From: Morella rubra
Taxonomy: Eukaryota; Streptophyta; Magnoliopsida; Fagales; Myricaceae
Assembly: GCA_003952965.2 (NCBI GenBank)
Contig: CM025854.1
Span: 20,010,111-20,074,110 of the forward strand
Direction: 5' to 3'
Length of the DNA: 64,000 bases
Part shown: positions 58,626-64,000 of the stretch, in pieces
Numbering within the stretch: position 1 is the first letter of the stretch
Layout: each line of letters starts with the position of its first letter
The notes under the pieces: generated by a model
Told to the model about the DNA's origin: nothing
Seen by the model: the letters and a program-made list of their open reading frames with translations, nothing else
Database searches by the model: none
Made by a program: the position numbers and the translations under genes

Positions 58626-61600
58626 GACACAATAAATAGACTACACACTATTTAATGTTATTCATGTAAAATTTTGGACATTTTAAGTCTTTTATAATGC
58701 AATCCACCTGTTGTGTCTGTCTCTCCTTAAATTATATCATACGAATTATCGAGATACTAATTCTTCAACCCAATCCCAATTAGGATTGAACAGTTGCAAT
58801 TGGATTACCCACCTAGTGGCACATATAGGAAAAGAATAAGATATGGCCATATGGGGGTATTCAGTTATAAAAATAAAAATAAATAAATAAGATAGGGATA
58901 TTGCTGCAAAAACCCCGCCAGGGGACAAAAGATGTCTCTAACAGCTAGTGAACCTCTTGAAAAATAATGTTCATGGAAAGGGACTACCTTCAAGGAAAGG
59001 GGTTCTGGATTAGGATATTTATCAAAGTAATCACCCAAAATTTGAATAATAAATTATCATAGGCCAACAACGGTGGGAAAGCAGCTGCCACGTCCCAACG
59101 TGAACATCACACCGCGTAGCAAAACAAGAATCAACAACGCTCTCTGATTGACTCGTGGCAGCATCCGACGGCACAGATTGAAAGAGTGGGTTGTGTAGCA
59201 GCTGGCGCTCTTTTTGTGTGGGGCCACTTTGGCTGTCCACCGGATTTATGTGGCGGGTGAGCTGTTTTGGCGCTGGTTGCGTTTGATTGGTCAGCGGGAG
59301 AATCGCATAAAAGCCAGCGGTTTAGGGTTTAGCTGCGTAAAAGCACAGGAACTCAATCCGGCTCGCCTAAATCCTAATGGTTAGAGCGATTAAGGTTTCA
59401 AGTTTAAAATTCTGTCGCTATTATCAATATTTTGAAGCTACTCTCAATATCTTTAAACTTATAATTACTTGATTTGTATAGAATAGGAAAGCTGTACAAG
59501 TTTCAAGATTAACCGAAATACAAGTAAATTGATCCAGACACTCGATTAAAAAAATAAAAAAATAAATATAATGATTAGAATGCATCTAAAACCTAATTAA
59601 TAAAGAACTAAGTTTGATTATTTTTATAATCAAATTAATCAATAAAAGAAAGGTAGTAAACTATAGACAGCTGCGTAAACTTCCTCATATTTATAAGATG
59701 TTCGGTTAGTGTGTTTTTGAGAATTTTTTGTGTTTTGAGAATTTTTAGGTGATGTTAACTTTATTGGTATGCGTTAAAACAAAAATCTCAAAATTCAAAA
59801 AATATTAGAATGAAAAAAAACAAAAAAAAAAGAGCAAAACTTCGTGAGCAAACTTCTTCGTGAGATTGCCCTATGAGATTTCTTTCTTGCATATAAAATA
59901 TATATATAGATTGTGCTCGTGATCATTCGACTGACAATTGAGTATGTTTTTAATTTTATTACATAAGATTTGAATCTTCTTAGTTACTATAGAACAATTC
60001 TGCATAATTTATCTAAAAAAAAATAGTTTGGAAACTTTGGAATGACGGTGTTCGACTGTTGATCGTGGCGAGCGTTGGTCCGATCTTTCCCGAGCACGTA
60101 GTAGCTTTCATGAACAAACCCCACCAACGCGTTTCGCTCCTCACACAGCTGGATTGGAACTGTACGGAGAGGAATTTGCTAAAGTTATACGAGAAACTTT
60201 AACAACGTCTCTTCTTTTCAAAATTTTGGAAGCTTCCCAAAGTGTATTACTGTTCCAAGGTTTTCACTGTTCCCCAAGAACCAGATAGTTGTGCAGGGCA
60301 GCAATCGATCAAGTTTTTAATATCCATTTTTTAAAATTGCCAAACAGCTTGTTCTACATATCATCCAAAAGAGAACTACATAGAATCCAGAACTTCTGGA
60401 ATCAGAATTTTGAAGCAGATAACCTTGAAATAATGTGCCACATGAACCTGCTCCAGAGCAATATATATCTTCCCTGACAAATGTTTTCTAAGTCTGAATT
60501 TTGAGAATCCTAATTAAATTTTTGAAAAAAAAAATTGCACGGTATCAATGTCATTTTGAGATTCGAATTACAAAGTTTGTTGCATTAAACTCTCAGACAA
60601 ATAAATTTATTAATATACGTCTTCAAATAAGATTTAACTTTCAAAATTGTATCAGATATAAAATAGATTATGTAACAGAATTTTAGCTGAGAGTGCACGC
60701 AAATAAATTATGATATTTTAAAAGCTCATTGTGACCAACTTGATATTTAGAATCCTAAAATTATATTAAACTCATAATATAATTAAAGTTCAGAGCAATA
60801 ATGGAAGGGGAGACCTGCTACTTGGCTTTCTTTGCAAGGGTCTAGGACAACACTCGTCGCGTAGCTATAGTTTACACATATATGGTGGCAACTACCCCCA
60901 CCCATGGCCTTATGGAGTAGGCTTTCCAATCAATCATCAAAGGGTCCTACATTTCTGGCTTAAATAAAACCTAAGCAATGTAATTCAATCCGTCCAAAAT
61001 AGTGGACTGTTATAAGACAGCAAAAACAAAAGTTGATATATCGAGTCAGATCTTATGCTTAAAAATTGTCTACATCACTTTCGTCTGTCCACTACTTTCT
61101 ATACATCACCCACGCCTACCTTTCCTTCTTTTTCTTTCTTTTTTTTTCAAATTCTGTTTGAAAAACTTCATTGCGATGGAGGAACTGATTCTTCCTTCTG
61201 CTCAACGTCCTAATTTTCACCGAAAGCTCATTTCTAATAGGTTCGATTCCTAACATGCCGTCTAAAGGGAAGGCAAATCAGAGATTCCAGTCCAAGGTAG
61301 ACGTAGTGTCTTCCGGTGTAATCATGCTACAGAAATTCTTGCTTAATGGGTGCACGTTTTTGAGCAAAATTATTCCTTAGATCGCGATTAACTTCTCTTA
61401 ATTGCTTTTATTTTTCATCATGAAAATGCTATTAATCCACAACGCACTACTGTAAAGCTTGTAAAAATAGGTTTGGCATATCTAGTTAGTTGTATTCAAC
61501 GGCCACAACAATAGATTAGAATATTTCGTAATTTTCTGATGGAGTTATGCAATTCAAAGACAGATGAATCTTATTATCTGAAATTTTATATAAATTATAT

Positions 61601-63380
61601 TAAATAATATACGATTCATTTATTATATTTATCTCTCTTTAACTTGTACGGCGTAATTTTAATAAAAAATTAAACAAAATCCTTATCTAATAAAAATACA
61701 ACCAGAGACAGCCAATTCAAAAACCCAGAGGGCCCGGGGCTTTCAATCAACTGTTGCTAGCTACTACTGTTTACGGGCCCTCAGGCAGTTATATAAACAG
61801 TCTTTTAACCCCTTTAAGAATCACTGCCGTTAATCAGAACTAAGAAAGAAGCCCTTGCCTCACATGCCTATTTGCTTTCGAAGGATCTGGCAGCCGCAAG
61901 GATATCTATCCTGCAAATATATAGAAAGTGTAAGGAGCAAGAACTCACAAAAAAAATCCTTGATTGGATGGTAAAAATAATTTTTTGTTACTTATTATTA
62001 TTATTATTATGATTACAGTCCTTGTTTTGACGTCTTTGAGGCTTCTTCTCCCCAGGTCCTATCTGAGGAAAAAAAGCAAAGGGCACATGGATCTTTAATT
62101 TAAATAATTTCAAACCGCATGTCCAAAGGGTCGGAGAGCTTAAAGGTAATAAAAGCAGGACCCATTTCTTGCTTGAGCGCGCGTTTGTTCTTTTGCAAGC
62201 GCTTGGATCATCCATCCCTCTAATAAAAAGGTAATAACTTTTGGGGACGAAGAGAAGGTGGTAGCCAGCTAAACGCCAATCATGCTTTGCCTTTTCCCAC
62301 CCCAATTATTGCTCACCTGCCCCTTCTTCGTTGTCTTCCTTTCAGTCCAAAACCATCCCTAATTTGCCCATAGAGGACTCAAAAGAATGCTTAAAAAACT
62401 ATAAGAAACTAATCAAAGGCTAACTAGTGGTCGGCATATTTTGGATGCGACGGAAAGTTCCCCAATACGAACACGATCCATGCATGCACACGAGTGTATG
62501 ATCGCATTAACATCGAATCATAACCAAGATGGTACAAGATATTTCAAGTACTTTTTGTATAGGAGACAGGCCGAACGAAGTTTACACTCGAAAAACAACC
62601 AAAACCAAGACAGGAGGGCGACAAAAATTTCTATCATTTGCGATACAGAAAATACAGACAGCTCATCAAAAGGGAAGAAAACCTCTTCGATATTCCAGTT
62701 GGTGGTCGCATCAACCCATAAGTTATAAAATGATTGCATAGGTATTTGGAGATCGACCGCATCAGAGAAAGATTGCTACGGTCACGGAATTGCATTTGCA
62801 TAATATAAAGACAAAACAAAGCAAAATGTTGTAATTTGTGTCGTTTAGTGCGACCACCGTTTCAACGTCCAACAGGTTCCTGGAACCCAGAAATCCTCGA
62901 CTTTTCTACTCCAATATATATCAGTCACCCAGAAAGCTACAAACCAAAAGTGAAAAGGCAATGGGAATACTGTATAGTTATTGATGCTATATGGTGGCAG
63001 TCCCTTTCAATTTGTTCTATACATAGTGACAACTTTCCTTGTGTTGTTTGCTTTATAAGACGAAAAAGCGGTTTCCTAAGAGAGGTTATCATGGAAAAGC
63101 GCCACCCAACCAGTAACATATCGATCTCCTTTTCAATAAGCAGTGGAGCTAATTCCCATTTAATTCTTTTGAACCTTTTTTTTATTATTTTTATAGAGAG
63201 CAGCCAAGAATCAACGAAAATATTAAAAAAAAAAAAAAAAAAAAAAAAAGGAAGAAGAAGAAGAAGAAGACATACCAGGGATATCCCTTCAAAACTCAAC
63301 TACTCCGATGACCCATAAGGCAAAAATTGCTAGCATTGGATACAAAGTTACGACATACATATATATATATATATATATAT
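58626..63380. other. Intergenic, no gene recognised
   Basis: AT-rich sequence with short open frames only. Two TTTAGGGTTTAG-like telo-box motifs near 59,321-59,332 follow a GC-richer 250 bp stretch that may be a promoter, but no gene could be tied to it. A poly(A)/(GAA) tract lies at 63,219-63,270. Confidence 0.4.
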
Positions 63381-63594
63381 CCAAGGGCGATAGCTCAGTG
63401 GTTAGGAAGGACATCCTCCTTGGGGCTCGACGTACCAAGTTCGAGTTTCAAAGGTGTTTGGATAGATTTTCCTGCTGTTGGTCGAGTTCTTGACTTATTT
63501 GGTCTCTGGGTTGTGGAGTCGGTCTAGTGAGCCGTGATTTATACTTCAAGATTGGGCCAAACGGGTCCAACTTTGGGGGATTTCCACGTTATCA
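63381..63594 (+). mobile_element. tRNA-derived SINE inserted in a (TA)n tract
   Basis: RNA polymerase III promoter boxes are visible: A box TAGCTCAGTGG at 63,391-63,401 and B box AGTTCGAGTTT at 63,438-63,448, 36 bases apart as in tRNA. No tRNA cloverleaf can be completed beyond them, and a ~140 base unrelated body follows, ending near TTATCAA. The same (TA)n sequence lies on both sides, so the target duplication is hidden in the microsatellite. Confidence 0.75.
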
Positions 63595-63759
63595 ATATAT
63601 ATATATATATGCATATACTTTTTTTTGTGTGGGGTGGGGGGTGTAGAGAAGGAAGGAAGAAAAAAAGGAACATGGCAAATACAGAAACAAAAGACGGAAA
63701 AAAGAAGAAGAAGTGTAACCCAGGATATACATTAGACTACCTAAATAGTTAAAGGTCAA

Positions 63760-64000
63760 TTAGACAATCCCACTATCTGCTCTTAAGTCTAAAAGGAAAT
63801 TGAAAACTAGAAGCAGCGCAGGCAGCATTCTTAACAAACTGAACCTAGATAAAATGAGCGGAGTTGAAGCAGCTGATGGTTTGGAGGGAGCTCTTCCAGC
63901 GACAGCAGGAGCAACTGCGTGCCCTCCAGTGGCATTCTGCCGCTCATTTGTTGGCAACGAGTTCGATGGTGTGCCATTTGGAGGCGAATTGAGGGGCATT
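63760..64000 (-). CDS. C-terminal part of an unrecognised protein, runs off the window
   Basis: The frame is open from the right edge to the stop at 63,760. It is rich in proline, serine and asparagine (MPLNSPPNGTPSNSLPTNER, APSKPSAASTPLI) and ends with a hydrophobic run (RMLPALLLVFNFLLDL). A linker rich in small residues before a C-terminal hydrophobic segment is how GPI-anchored wall proteins such as LTPG or COBRA-like proteins end, but the tail continues DLRADSGIV, which is unusual. The protein is not identified, and the frame could be partly intronic. Confidence 0.35.
   Translation of the reverse strand, partial: MPLNSPPNGTPSNSLPTNERQNATGGHAVAPAVAGRAPSKPSAASTPLILSRFSLLRMLPALLLVFNFLLDLRADSGIV

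Noticed and set aside
63391-63448. A tRNA gene from the A and B boxes
   Set aside because: No acceptor stem or anticodon arm can be completed, and a long unrelated body follows, so it is a tRNA-derived SINE.

Overview
This is nuclear DNA of a flowering plant, most likely a woody eudicot. The genes are intron-bearing members of plant families: a MIKC*-type MADS-box factor, a thylakoid-lumen FKBP, a fasciclin-like arabinogalactan protein, a HIPP metallochaperone and a B3/DUF313 factor. The intergenic DNA is AT-rich and crowded with plant transposons. The species cannot be fixed from the sequence.

Positions 1 to about 25,160 form one giant palindrome. The left arm (1-12,578, cut by the window edge) is the reverse complement of 12,669-25,164, with only 90 bases between the arms. 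Each arm holds the same nested stack, from the centre outward: an unassigned core; CACTA element C carrying a Mutator-type MITE; a long LTR-like block; truncated CACTA element B; a hAT-like fragment; a MULE terminal fragment; and CACTA element A with a decayed En/Spm-type transposase. The arms are almost identical near the centre and differ much more in the outer 1-2 kb. On the right, element A runs on past the readable mirror to a second CACTA terminus at 29,510, adding a PF20167-like gene, a coiled-coil gene and dense CGTCCGGACG-type repeats. Whether the left arm mirrors this lies outside the window.

Positions 29,511-32,800 are intergenic and retroposon-like. Positions 32,820-37,950 are a patchwork of ~2 kb tandem duplications that carry copies of the promoter and first codons of a B3 gene and one MITE whose empty site survives in a sister copy. 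Positions 37,995-42,158 are a Pack-MULE with ~0.9 kb terminal inverted repeats; it has captured exons of a nucleolin gene and of a Ste20-like kinase. The B3/DUF313 gene itself (42,793-43,782) is a pseudogene.

From 44.6 kb the DNA is ordinary gene space: an FLA20-like gene on the minus strand with one frame break, an 11-exon AGL66/AGL104-like MADS gene on the minus strand, and a five-exon FKBP16-4 gene on the plus strand. The last two diverge from a ~950 bp interval that holds two tiny retro-insertions. A decayed HIPP gene lies at 57.3-57.8 kb, a tRNA-derived SINE at 63.4 kb, and a C-terminal coding piece on the minus strand reaches the right edge. The host genes show no functional link to one another. 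The transposon genes form one theme: related CACTA elements sharing the same small coiled-coil gene, frozen in an inverted duplication.
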